A stretch of DNA of 39,192 nucleotides from Actinomadura sp. KC06 (GTDB lineage: Bacteria; Actinomycetota; Actinomycetes; Streptosporangiales; Streptosporangiaceae). The translations under genes were made by a program, and so were the position numbers. The notes under the pieces were generated by a model, which saw nothing but the letters and a program-made list of their open reading frames with translations, ran no database searches and was not told the origin of the DNA. This document shows positions 24,512 through 32,107 of this stretch, piece after piece. The first letter of the stretch is position 1; every line of letters begins with the position of its first letter. The stretch is taken from assembly GCF_004348735.1 (NCBI RefSeq), contig NZ_SMKT01000086.1, positions 1-39,192 on the forward strand. The letters are read 5' to 3'.

Positions 24512-25072
24512 TCAGCGCTCGAAGAGGAGGCGGATGACGGGACGGGCGGCCTCCACCGGGTCGTCGCCGACGCCGGACAGCGCGCCGCTCAGCCAGAGAT
24601 GCGCGAAGCCGTGCACGATCGACCAGGCGGCGAGCCCGGCCGTCCGCTCGTCCTCGGGGCGCTCGCCCGCCGCGAGGCCGCGGACGCCCGCGGCGAGGAC
24701 CCGCTCGGCGCGGTCGCGTGCGGCGGTGACCTCCGGGTCGTCGGCGCGGTAGAGCGCGGGCGTGAACATCACCTCGAAGTACGCCCGGTGCTCGACGGCG
24801 AAGCGGACGTAGGCGAGGCCCGTGTCGTGCAGGTCGTCGCCGGCGGCTTCGAGCGCGTCCGCGAACCGGGCGTAGCCCTCGGCGGCGACGGCGGTGAGCA
24901 GGCCCGCCTTGTCGCCGAAGTGGTGGGCGGGCGCGGCGTGCGAGACGCCGGCGCGGCGGGCGAGCTGGCGCAGGCTCCACGCGGCCGTGCCCTGCTCGGC
25001 GATCGCCTCGACGGCGGCGTCCAGGACGGCCCTGCGCAGGTTGCCGTGATGGTAGCTCGGCTGGTCGGTCAT
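24512..25072 (-). CDS. TetR-family regulator with WHG-type C-terminal domain
   Basis: A 186-residue regulator. The N-terminus YHHGNLRRAVLDAAVEAIAE is the classic beginning of this TetR subgroup, with the helix-turn-helix at SLRQLARRAGVSHAAPAHHFGDKAGLL (about 33-60). The C-terminal domain contains WSIVHGFAHLWLSGAL (about 150-165), the WHG signature. It ends 7 bp from the convergent cytochrome b gene. A perfect 15-bp palindrome lies 14 nt before its start, so it probably represses itself. The ligand is unknown. Confidence 0.92.
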   Translation of the reverse strand: MTDQPSYHHGNLRRAVLDAAVEAIAEQGTAAWSLRQLARRAGVSHAAPAHHFGDKAGLLTAVAAEGYARFADALEAAGDDLHDTGLAYVRFAVEHRAYFEVMFTPALYRADDPEVTAARDRAERVLAAGVRGLAAGERPEDERTAGLAAWSIVHGFAHLWLSGALSGVGDDPVEAARPVIRLLFER

Positions 25073-25085
25073 GCCCGAACCCTAT

Positions 25086-25100
25086 CTTGCCAGTGGCAAG
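25086..25100. promoter_or_regulatory. Operator-like palindrome of the TetR gene
   Basis: CTTGCCA-G-TGGCAAG is a perfect palindrome with 7-bp arms, centred in the 38-bp gap between the Crp/Fnr gene and the TetR gene. Position and symmetry fit an autoregulatory TetR operator overlapping the promoter. Confidence 0.62.
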
Positions 25101-25110
25101 TTTCGTGCGC

Positions 25111-25815
25111 TCAGTCGGATTCCTTGGCGAACTCGCGCAGGCCCGGCAGGTCGACGACGGTGATCTTGCGCCAGCCGGTCCGGATGAGGCCCTTGCGCCG
25201 CAGGCCGTTGAGGGCGCGGGCGACCGTCTCCCGGGACGCGTCCATCCAGCTCCCGAGCTCCTCCTGCGACAGCGGCGGCCCGATCTCGATCGAGCCGTCC
25301 GCCGCGGGCGGGACGTGGTGCGCCGACAGCTCCGCCAGATCGGTCAGCAGCGCCGCGAGCCGCTGCGCGCCGCCCCTGCTCATGTGGGCGGTCAGCCGCC
25401 GGTCGGAGTCGTCGAGCCGCTGGACGAAGGTGCCGGTGACGAGCATCCACACGTCCGGGTGGACGTCCAGGAAGCCGGTGAAGCGCGCGGCCGGGACCAC
25501 CAGCGCGCGGACGGGCGACAGCGCCGTCACCGTCGCCGACCGGGTCCGGCCGCCGAGCACCGCGCTCTCGGCGAGCAGGTCGCCCGGCCCCCGGACGGCC
25601 AGCACCACGTCGTGGCCGTCTTCGGTCGCCGAGGTCACCTTCGCCCAGCCCCGCTCGATGACGATCACGTGGTCGGACTCGTCCCCCTGGTACACCAGGG
25701 GCGCCCTCACCGGGTACTGCCGGGGCCGCCCCGCGGCGCGCAGCGCGGACCGCTGCGCCGGATCGAGCGCGGCCCAGAACCCCGGGCGCGGGGCGGGCGC
25801 CGCGTACGGTGCCAC
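25111..25815 (-). CDS. Crp/Fnr-family regulator
   Basis: A 234-residue regulator. The cyclic-nucleotide-binding-like beta-roll is at about 15-130 (YQGDESDHVIVIERGWAKV, then GPGDLLAESAVLGG, then RSATVTALSPVRALVV), with a long dimer helix around 125-150 and a Crp-type winged helix at about 160-225 (LSQEELGSWMDASRETVARALNGLRRKGLI). GDLLAESAVLGGRTRSATV resembles the phosphate-binding cassette, so cAMP or another nucleotide is possible. There is no N-terminal Cys cluster, so it is not an oxygen-sensing FNR. The GTG at 25815 follows GGGAGG. It is placed between the redox genes and DUF427 and may control the respiratory block. Confidence 0.92.
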   Translation of the reverse strand: MAPYAAPAPRPGFWAALDPAQRSALRAAGRPRQYPVRAPLVYQGDESDHVIVIERGWAKVTSATEDGHDVVLAVRGPGDLLAESAVLGGRTRSATVTALSPVRALVVPAARFTGFLDVHPDVWMLVTGTFVQRLDDSDRRLTAHMSRGGAQRLAALLTDLAELSAHHVPPAADGSIEIGPPLSQEELGSWMDASRETVARALNGLRRKGLIRTGWRKITVVDLPGLREFAKESD

Positions 25816-25882
25816 CAGCCGCCTCCCTTGCCTGTGGCCTACCAGAAACAGTAAACCCGACGAGGGCGCGCGGGCACGGCGA

Positions 25883-26671
25883 TCACGTGCCGGGCGGCGG
25901 CTCGGTCTCGATCGTCAGCGCCTCGTGGTCGAAGGACAGATGGCCCTTGATCTTGACCGCGTCCTCCAACGGGCCCTCGTAGGACCAGGCGGCGTCGTCC
26001 GCGCCGTCCAGCGACCAGTACGTCGCCTCCCCCTTGTACGGGCAGTAGGTCCGCTTTGCGCTCTCCCGCAGCAGCTCGCGCCGGACGTCCGCGGCCGGAA
26101 TGTAGAACCGGTTCGGCAGGCCGGTCTCCGACAGCAGCTTCGGCCGCTCGGTCTCGGCGACGACCTCGCCGTCCCGCAGCACCCGCACATGCCGGGACGT
26201 GTCGCGGACGTCCACCCGGTGGAACGGGTCGCGCAGGTGGCCGCGGACCTCCTCGTCCTCGTCGTACCAGGCGTCCATCGGGTCCCAGTAGAACGCCATG
26301 AGCCCGTGCAGCCACGCCGCCTCCGGTTTCGGCTCCGGATACGCCCACACGGCGTTCTCCGCGGCCCGGCCGCCGGCGCGGACCGTCCAGTACGCGGCGT
26401 CGCCCTTGAACGGGCAGTGCGTCGTGTGGGCGGTCTTCTCCAGGAGGTCGGTACGGACGTCGTCTTCCGGGACGTACAGCACGGGCAGCAGCGCCGTCTC
26501 GTGCAGGAGCTTGCCGCGCTCGGTGTCCAGGACGGTCTCCCCCGCGAACCGCGCTCGGACGCGGCGCGGGAAGCCGTGCATGAACAACTTGTGCTTGGGG
26601 CCGTCGATGGTGAAGTTGACCTCGTCTCCGGGCGAGCCCGCGAGCGGCCCCGGCCGCATGGTCAGCGACAT
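25883..26671 (-). CDS. Tandem DUF427 protein
   Basis: A 262-residue protein with two DUF427 domains, about 22-125 and 150-255. Each has the same order of motifs: an Arg-Val-Arg strand (RVRARFAGE / HVRVLRDGE), then ET-LLPVLYVPEDDV / ETGLPNRFYIPAADV, then THCPFKGDAAYWTV / TYCPYKGEATYWSL, then a tryptophan-rich WAYPEP / WSYEGP and AFYWD / LSFDHE. The family is a small beta-fold of unknown activity, found alone or duplicated in many actinobacteria and fungi. The cytosolic ATG at 26671 has GGGAGGG 5 nt upstream. It is a likely single-gene unit. Confidence 0.9.
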   Translation of the reverse strand: MSLTMRPGPLAGSPGDEVNFTIDGPKHKLFMHGFPRRVRARFAGETVLDTERGKLLHETALLPVLYVPEDDVRTDLLEKTAHTTHCPFKGDAAYWTVRAGGRAAENAVWAYPEPKPEAAWLHGLMAFYWDPMDAWYDEDEEVRGHLRDPFHRVDVRDTSRHVRVLRDGEVVAETERPKLLSETGLPNRFYIPAADVRRELLRESAKRTYCPYKGEATYWSLDGADDAAWSYEGPLEDAVKIKGHLSFDHEALTIETEPPPGT

Positions 26672-26863
26672 GCAGTCCCTCCCAACGTGCCGTGCGTCCC
26701 GACCGGGGACCGCGCCCGCGCGTCCGGCGGCGGGCCCGTGTCTCAATCGTGGAGCGATCGGCAGAATGTGACAGTCTTCGCGCCGACCCGTATCCGCGCA
26801 GACCCCACGTTCCCCGGATCGCTCGAACGATGCGAACCGATCCGGGGCGGCGTCGGCGGGGCG

Positions 26864-27838
26864 TCAGCCGTCCCGCAGTATGCCCGTGGTGGCGGCGCGG
26901 TAGGCGGTCGGGGTCACGCCGTAGGCGGCGCGGAAGGCGCGGCTGAACGCCGCCGCGTCGGGCAGGCCCCAGCGGTTCGCGATCGCGCCGATCCGCTGCG
27001 TCCCGAGGAACGGGTCGCTGAGCTCGCGGCGGCAGTGCTCCAGGCGGCGGGTGCGGACGTAGCGGGCGACGGTCGTCCCCGCGGGCTGGAACACCCGGTA
27101 CAGCTGCCGGACGGAGATGTGGTGCGCCTCGGCGATCGTCGCCGGGCACAGCGCCGGGTCGTGCAGCCGTCCTTCGATCCATTCCTTGATCGCGCGCAGC
27201 ATCTCGGCTCCCTCCGGTGACGGGGACGGCGGCGCGCCCAGCCATTCGCTGGCCGCGCCGGTGACCAGCTCGACGATCGCGCCGCCGAGGTGGTGGGCGT
27301 AGGGCTCGTCGGTCGCGGCGCCGTCCCCGGCGCCGTCCTCGGCGAGCGCGCCGAGCAGCGAGGAGACCAGGCGCCCCTGACGGGTGCGCTCGGCGAGCAG
27401 GGTGCCGCCGAACGACGCCAGGCGCTCGGGCGGCAGCGGGACGGCCCGGTGCGGGATCACGACCGTGAAGATGTGGTGCGCGTCGAACGAGATCTCGACC
27501 GGGCGGGTCAGGTCGTAGAACACCACGTCGCCGACGCCGACGCGGGCGTGGCGGCCGTTCTGGCGGAGGACGCAGGAGCCGCGCAGGACCAGGCCGAGCT
27601 TGTAGCACTCGCGGGTGTCGCGGGCGATCTGGCGGGCGCTGCGGCGCACCGCGTGCGCGGGCGCGTACACGTCGCCGGCCTCGACCGGGCCGAGCGTGCG
27701 GCCGACCAGCCGGGCGGAGAAACCGCTGGTCAGACGCGGATGAATATGGAAAGGACCAAAGGCCGACGTGATCAGGTGGCGCCAGTACTCGGCCTGATCG
27801 CGGGCAGCATGATCCGAGGTGTCAGCGAGCGTTGACAT
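26864..27838 (-). CDS. AraC-family regulator
   Basis: A 324-residue regulator. Residues about 30-190 form the AraC-binding-like cupin domain (LGLVLRGSCVLRQNGRHARV, then GDVVFYDLTRPVEISF). The C-terminal 110 residues hold the two helix-turn-helix units (ICPATIAEAHHISVRQLYRVF-like, then IGAIANRWGLPDAAAFSRAFRAAYGVTPTAYR). Start ATG 27838 with GGAGGA 5 nt upstream. It is divergent from the intradiol dioxygenase across 259 bp that contain two TGTCGGG repeats, so the dioxygenase is its likely target and an aromatic compound its likely inducer (inference). Confidence 0.92.
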   Translation of the reverse strand: MSTLADTSDHAARDQAEYWRHLITSAFGPFHIHPRLTSGFSARLVGRTLGPVEAGDVYAPAHAVRRSARQIARDTRECYKLGLVLRGSCVLRQNGRHARVGVGDVVFYDLTRPVEISFDAHHIFTVVIPHRAVPLPPERLASFGGTLLAERTRQGRLVSSLLGALAEDGAGDGAATDEPYAHHLGGAIVELVTGAASEWLGAPPSPSPEGAEMLRAIKEWIEGRLHDPALCPATIAEAHHISVRQLYRVFQPAGTTVARYVRTRRLEHCRRELSDPFLGTQRIGAIANRWGLPDAAAFSRAFRAAYGVTPTAYRAATTGILRDG

Positions 27839-27900
27839 GACGCTCCTCCGAGGTGGGCGGGCGGGGGGTCTCGGACGCCACCCGCCAGGTTTCTACGAGG

Positions 27901-27976
27901 TGTCGGGAAGGTCAATGAGCGAGTCGGCACGACGCTCGCGGCGGGCTTTGTCACTCGACGCCAAATGTCGGGCAGG
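27901..27976. repeat. Paired TGTCGGGnAGG repeats, candidate AraC sites
   Basis: TGTCGGGAAGG (27901-27911) and TGTCGGGCAGG (27966-27976) are in the same orientation, 65 bp apart, in the divergent region between the AraC and dioxygenase genes. AraC-type proteins usually bind direct repeats like this. A TATACA at 28008-28013 could be the -10 of the dioxygenase promoter. Confidence 0.4.
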
Positions 27977-28097
27977 GAAACCCAAGACCAACCCCTCGTG
28001 ACCGGCCTATACATGTCGCGACGACTCCTGGGAGCCCCGCCAGCCGGGCATCGGAAGATCCCGATAAGCCCGGAAAGACCTCGAGAGGAAACCCCCC

Positions 28098-28739
28098 ATG
28101 CCAGAGGACGAGCAGGAACAGCTGGAATCCGGCATCAGCCGGAAGAACTTCATCGTCGCCGCGGGCATCGGCGCGCTCGCCGTCCCCACGGCCGTGACGG
28201 CTGTGACCTCGGCGACCGCGGAGGCCGGCACGCAGCCCCGGCGGCTGCCGCTGACCCCGAAGTGCACCGACGGCGACGACGAGCCCACTCCCGCCCAGAC
28301 GGAGGGCCCGTACTTCACCCCTGGCTCACCTGAGCGGTCGGACATCAGAGCCGGCAAGCAGGGCACCCTGCTCACCGTGACAGGGATCGTCTACTCCCAG
28401 GACTGCAAGCCGGTGAACCGCGCGCTGCTCGACTTCTGGCAGTGCGACGCCGCCGGCGTCTACGACAACCGCGGCTACGTGCTGCGCGGGCACCTGTTCT
28501 CGGGCGCCGACGGGCGGTACACCCTGACGACGATCGTGCCCGGCCTCTACCCGGGCCGCACGAAGCACATCCACGTCAAGGTCCAGGCGCCGAACGCGCG
28601 GATCCTGACGACGCAGATGTACTTCCCGAACGAGCCGCGCAACAACACCGACACGATCTTCGACCCCCGCCTCCTGATGACCATGAGCCAAGGGCCGACC
28701 GGCCTGACCGGCACGCTCGACTTCGTCATCCGCGTCTGA
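28098..28739 (+). CDS. Exported intradiol ring-cleavage dioxygenase
   Basis: A 213-residue protein of the extracellular protocatechuate 3,4-dioxygenase-like family, which splits catecholic rings between the hydroxyls with non-heme Fe(III). Iron ligands fit Tyr122 (GVYDN), Tyr151 (GLYPGRTKH), His157 and His159 (KHIHV). TEGPYFTPGSPERSDI at 68-83 is the family's N-terminal block. The signal has SRKNFI at 14-19 before a hydrophobic stretch (19-40), a Tat-like layout in which the second arginine is lysine. The ATG follows GAGAGG at about 9 nt. The divergent AraC gene is its probable activator; a hairpin terminator follows. The substrate could be lignin-derived or siderophore catechols; sequence does not decide. 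Confidence 0.9.
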   Translation: MPEDEQEQLESGISRKNFIVAAGIGALAVPTAVTAVTSATAEAGTQPRRLPLTPKCTDGDDEPTPAQTEGPYFTPGSPERSDIRAGKQGTLLTVTGIVYSQDCKPVNRALLDFWQCDAAGVYDNRGYVLRGHLFSGADGRYTLTTIVPGLYPGRTKHIHVKVQAPNARILTTQMYFPNEPRNNTDTIFDPRLLMTMSQGPTGLTGTLDFVIRV

Positions 28740-28770
28740 CCGCGTACTGAGGCACGGTTCCGTCGCTCCC

Positions 28771-28822
28771 GCGGAATCCAGTCCCCGCCCGGGCACCGGC
28801 GCGCCCCGGCGGGGACTTCCGC
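28771..28822 (+). terminator. Long stem-loop terminator of the dioxygenase gene
   Basis: GCGGAA (28771-28776) pairs with TTCCGC (28817-28822), and after a 4-nt bulge GTCCCCGCC (28781-28789) pairs exactly with GGCGGGGAC (28808-28816). The structure begins 32 nt after the stop codon and lacks a U-tract. Confidence 0.7.
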
Positions 28823-28915
28823 ATGCCCGGAGGCGGAAACGGCCCGGATGAAACCGGGAAGTGATCCAAAACCCCCGCGAAGCGCGAAAGAAATGGATAG
28901 TCTCCCACCGATCAC

Positions 28916-28934
28916 TTTCCGTTGTGTTAGGAAA
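28916..28934. promoter_or_regulatory. TTTCC-N9-GGAAA inverted repeat
   Basis: Perfect 5-bp arms (28916-28920 and 28930-28934) stand 18 nt before the start of the DUF2637 gene, in an AT-richer patch unlike its surroundings. They are a possible operator in the promoter or leader. Short arms make chance occurrence possible. Confidence 0.3.
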
Positions 28935-28952
28935 ACTGGGAGCACACGCGGC

Positions 28953-30122
28953 ATGAGCGCTGCCAACAAGGCACAGGTCATCACGCGGTGGGGGGCCATC
29001 GCCTTCATGGCGGCCGCGGTCCTGACCGCGACCGCGGGCGGCTTCGCCCAGTCCTACGCGGGCCTCTACCACTGGGCGATGGAGCACGGCCTGCGCGGCT
29101 GGAAGGCCGAGTCGTTCCCGCTGCTGGTCGACCTGTTCATCATCGTCGGCGAGCTCGGCCTCTTCCTGCTGGCCATCGACGCGTTCGTGCTGCGCCGCCG
29201 GCACCTGATGAGCTGGCTCGACTTCTCCCTGCCGCTGACCATCGCCATCGCGGGCTGGACGGCGAGCCTCATCTTCAACGTCGGCCATGTCGGGCAGCAG
29301 TCGTTCTCCTACCAGGCGACGGCCGCCGTCCCGCCGATCGTGTCGATGCTCGGCCTGTTCGTCCTGCTGCGGACGCTGCACCGGTACGTGTCGCGCGAGG
29401 TCGAGGCGGAGAACGAGAAGCCCAAGCCGCCCGAGGCCCAGACCCGCGCCATCGCCGGGCCCGTCACGCTGAACCAGATCACGCTGATGCCGATGCGGAA
29501 CACCGGCCCGTTCCCGCGCATCCAGGTCCCCGGCCATTCCGGGAGGGCGATCGAGTCGGGCTCGTCGTCGGCCGCCACCGCGACCCGGCAGGCCCCGGAC
29601 GGGACGTCCAAGGACACGGCCGCCGCGGACGAGCCCGCACCGAGCCCGGCCGCCGCCGCCCAGCCTCAGCCCGCGGCCGCCCGGCCCGCCGCCGAAGCGC
29701 CTGCGCCTTCACCCGCGCCCGTCCCGGATCCCGAGCCCGAACTGGCCGTCGTCAGCGCCGCAGCGCGCGGAAGCGCCAACGGCCGCAGCGGCTACGGCGC
29801 CGCCGCCGAGGAGCCCGCCGCCCCGGCCGCGCCCGCGCCGGTCGCCGATCCTGAGGCCCTGCGGGCCCTCGTCATCGACGTCCTCGAACGGCGGCACGGC
29901 GACGTCGCCGCGACTCTCGCCGAGGTCAGGGCCCAGGGCCACATCTGCGGCGAGGCCGACATCCAGCGGATCAGCGACAACCACTGGTTCCCGTACGCGG
30001 TGTACCGGCTGCTGGCCAAGCACCACGGCGACGGCGAGCTCGTCGCGCAGGAGCTGCTGTCGCAGGGCATCCTCTACGACCAGGCCGCGCTGGACGAGCT
30101 CGTCCGCTCCTGGCGCGTCTGA
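28953..30122 (+). CDS. DUF2637 membrane protein with Ala/Pro linker and helical C-domain
   Basis: A 389-residue protein. The first 145 residues are four membrane helices of DUF2637 (ITRWGAIAFMAAAVLTATAGGFAQSYAGL, then FPLLVDLFIIVGELGLFLLAID, then LPLTIAIAGWTASLIFNVGH, then PPIVSMLGLFVLLRTLHRY), the family related to SpdB-type spread proteins of actinobacterial plasmids. A disordered Ala/Pro-rich linker (about 200-300) connects to a C-terminal helical domain with two similar helix pairs (ALVIDVLERRHGDVAATLAEVRAQG-like, and YRLLAKHHGDGELVAQELLSQG-like). The ATG at 28953 has GGGAG upstream. Its function is not established. DUF2637 genes often mark integrated conjugative elements, but no other transfer gene is visible nearby. 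Confidence 0.85.
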   Translation: MSAANKAQVITRWGAIAFMAAAVLTATAGGFAQSYAGLYHWAMEHGLRGWKAESFPLLVDLFIIVGELGLFLLAIDAFVLRRRHLMSWLDFSLPLTIAIAGWTASLIFNVGHVGQQSFSYQATAAVPPIVSMLGLFVLLRTLHRYVSREVEAENEKPKPPEAQTRAIAGPVTLNQITLMPMRNTGPFPRIQVPGHSGRAIESGSSSAATATRQAPDGTSKDTAAADEPAPSPAAAAQPQPAAARPAAEAPAPSPAPVPDPEPELAVVSAAARGSANGRSGYGAAAEEPAAPAAPAPVADPEALRALVIDVLERRHGDVAATLAEVRAQGHICGEADIQRISDNHWFPYAVYRLLAKHHGDGELVAQELLSQGILYDQAALDELVRSWRV

Positions 30123-30138
30123 CGACCGCCGTCCGGGT

Positions 30139-30741
30139 TCACGACTCCCCGGAGATCACGGCCGAGCCCAGCGACGCCTGGGTGATGCTGTTGGCGGCGG
30201 TCTGGATCGTGGAGTTCTCGTTGAGCTCCGTCAGCTTCGCCCGGTTCAGGGCGTAGACCGTGAACGTGTAGGTGTTCACCGACGAGGGCGAGCACGGGCC
30301 CTGGTATCCGAACAGGCTCGCGCTGCCGCGGTAGTAGATCTGCCTCGACCCGGCCGGGACCGGAGGCTGGTAGACGTGCTCGACGTTCTGCGGCAGCTCG
30401 GCCACGGTCGCCGGGATGTCGTAGATGATCCAGTGCAGCAGGTTGCGGTTGTCGACGTCCCGCATGATGATCGCGTAGCTCTGCGCCTCGGCGGGCCCGC
30501 CCGTCCACGCCAGCGGCGGTGACTCGTTCTTCTTGCGGGGGTCGTTGTCGCCGCTGCTGGTGCACTCGTGGACGATCGGGATCCGCCCGCCCGGGGCGAA
30601 GGCGGTGCTCGTGATGGCGAAGGCGGCCCCGCCCGTCCCGGCGTCGGGCGACGCGGACGACGGCAGCGTGGCGGCGGCGACGGTGGTGCCGCCGGCGCAG
30701 GCGACGAGCAGGGCGGACAACACGACTCGCTTGATGTTCAC
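30139..30741 (-). CDS. YbhB/YbcL-type phosphatidylethanolamine-binding protein, exported
   Basis: A 200-residue PEBP-family protein. An N-terminal export signal is followed by the family blocks: AFAPGGRIPIVHECTSSGDN, ESPPLAWTGGPAEAQSYAII, MRDVDNRNLLHWIIYDIPAT, and GYQGPCSPSSVNTYTFTVYAL, which line the conserved anion pocket. The signal contains LVAC at 12-15, a good lipobox, so it may be a lipoprotein with the short KR/hydrophobic signal; cleavage by signal peptidase I near residue 24 is the alternative. The GTG at 30741 has GGAG 6 nt upstream. Bacterial members have no settled function. It converges on the DUF2637 gene with a 16-bp gap. Confidence 0.9.
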   Translation of the reverse strand: MNIKRVVLSALLVACAGGTTVAAATLPSSASPDAGTGGAAFAITSTAFAPGGRIPIVHECTSSGDNDPRKKNESPPLAWTGGPAEAQSYAIIMRDVDNRNLLHWIIYDIPATVAELPQNVEHVYQPPVPAGSRQIYYRGSASLFGYQGPCSPSSVNTYTFTVYALNRAKLTELNENSTIQTAANSITQASLGSAVISGES

Positions 30742-30919
30742 GGAGGGCTCCTAGAGGGTTTGCGAAAGCTGACTCCCCCGCCCTTCACCCAGGTGGTTCT
30801 GGCCGCAGCGTAGGAAACGGGGCCGATGTCCGCCATTGCACGCAGTGCCGGATGGGAACCCGCTTTTGTCCCTCCCTGCCAGACCCGGCGCGGATTTCGT
30901 CAGGGCGGCCCGGCGTCCC

Positions 30920-32071
30920 TCAGTACGCGTATGCGGTTCCGCACAGCGGGATGCCGGCGGCGGCATCCGAGATGTCGCCGCCGATCGCCCTGCCGAACGG
31001 GTCGACGCCGCTCAGGCAGGCGTACCGGGGCGGGTCGTTCGAGGCGACCAGCCCGATCGACTGCGCGACGCCCGGCTTGGGGGCGATCGTCTTGGTGACG
31101 CGCGGCGGCTTCCCTTCGGCGAAGGTGAAGAAGATGGTGGTCGCCGGGACGCCCTTCTGCATCATGCCGTAGCCGGTACGGCCGTCCAGGTCCATCACGG
31201 CGTTGGTGACGACGGTGGCGGCGTCCGGCCGCCGGAACAGGACACGGCCCGCGCGCAGGTCGGCGCCCCGCGCCTCGGTGTCGAGGGCGTGCACGGCGGC
31301 GTTCCCGATGTCGCGCCCGGGCGGCTCCCCCGGCATGCCGCTCCCGACGTCGATCCCGGGCGTGGCGTCCGGCCGGATGTCGCTGAGGACGTAGCCGAGC
31401 GTCCGGTCGTCCTCCGCCCAGACGATCTGGCTGACGAGCGTGCGGCCGGGCGTGCTCCACGTGCGGCGACGCCCGGAGCCGATGTCGAGGACGGTCACGG
31501 AGGCGCCCGACGGCAAAGCTGACCCGGTCGAGCCTTGGCCGTCCGCGCAGGGGGCCGTCGTGTAGGCGAGCTTGTCGCCGTCCGGGCTCATCGCCAGCCC
31601 GCCGACGCGGGCCGGGACGACGCCATCGGTCAGCGGCGCGATCCCCTTCGCGCGGCCGCCGCCGGTGAGCGTGAGGCGGTAGAGCCGCGATTCGCACGGC
31701 TCGTCCCGGGTGGAGGCGACCACGAACGTCCCGCCGGGGCCTTCGATGATCTCCCGCGCCTCGCCGGCGGTCGGCGACGGCGGCCGGACCGAGTCCACCG
31801 GCCGGTACCGTCCGTCCCGCCGGAACGCCTCCACCCTGATCCACGGCGCGGGCGCGTCCTGTTGCATGGCCCTCTGGACGCTTCCCACGCTGAGGACGAA
31901 GCGCGGCTCGCGCCCGCCGAGCCACCCGCCGGACGAGGCGTCGTCCGTCAGGAGCTGCACCGCGCCGATGGAGGCCGCGACCGACGCGGCCAGGGCGATC
32001 GGCGCCGCCCATCGTCGGAGCCGCCAGGACGGGGGTTCGCGGTCCTGCGGCTCATCCCGTTCGTCAGCCAT
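30920..32071 (-). CDS. Membrane-anchored beta-propeller-like protein
   Basis: A 383-residue protein. A short charged N-terminus (1-20) is followed by one membrane helix (about 22-42, WAAPIALAASVAASIGAVQLL), so the bulk is outside the cell. The outer part has TolB/WD40-like repeats: GGTFVVASTRD...RLYRLTL, GLAMSPDGDKLAYTT...SVTVLDIGSGRRRTW, IVWAEDDRTLGYVLSD. This is the layout often found in actinomycete genes beside ECF sigma factors, though none is adjacent here. The conserved Cys near the C-terminus (YACLSG, PLCGTAY) could form a disulfide. It starts 36 bp after the HEAT-repeat gene on the same strand and is probably the last gene of that operon. Its function is unknown. Confidence 0.8.
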   Translation of the reverse strand: MADERDEPQDREPPSWRLRRWAAPIALAASVAASIGAVQLLTDDASSGGWLGGREPRFVLSVGSVQRAMQQDAPAPWIRVEAFRRDGRYRPVDSVRPPSPTAGEAREIIEGPGGTFVVASTRDEPCESRLYRLTLTGGGRAKGIAPLTDGVVPARVGGLAMSPDGDKLAYTTAPCADGQGSTGSALPSGASVTVLDIGSGRRRTWSTPGRTLVSQIVWAEDDRTLGYVLSDIRPDATPGIDVGSGMPGEPPGRDIGNAAVHALDTEARGADLRAGRVLFRRPDAATVVTNAVMDLDGRTGYGMMQKGVPATTIFFTFAEGKPPRVTKTIAPKPGVAQSIGLVASNDPPRYACLSGVDPFGRAIGGDISDAAAGIPLCGTAYAY

Positions 32072-32107
32072 CGGGTGATCATGCCGCGCCGGATGCCCGT
32101 CGTGGGG

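Noticed and set aside
24599..27220. An 873-codon plus-strand open frame
   Set aside because: It is antisense to TetR, Crp/Fnr and DUF427 genes, all with good motifs and ribosome sites.
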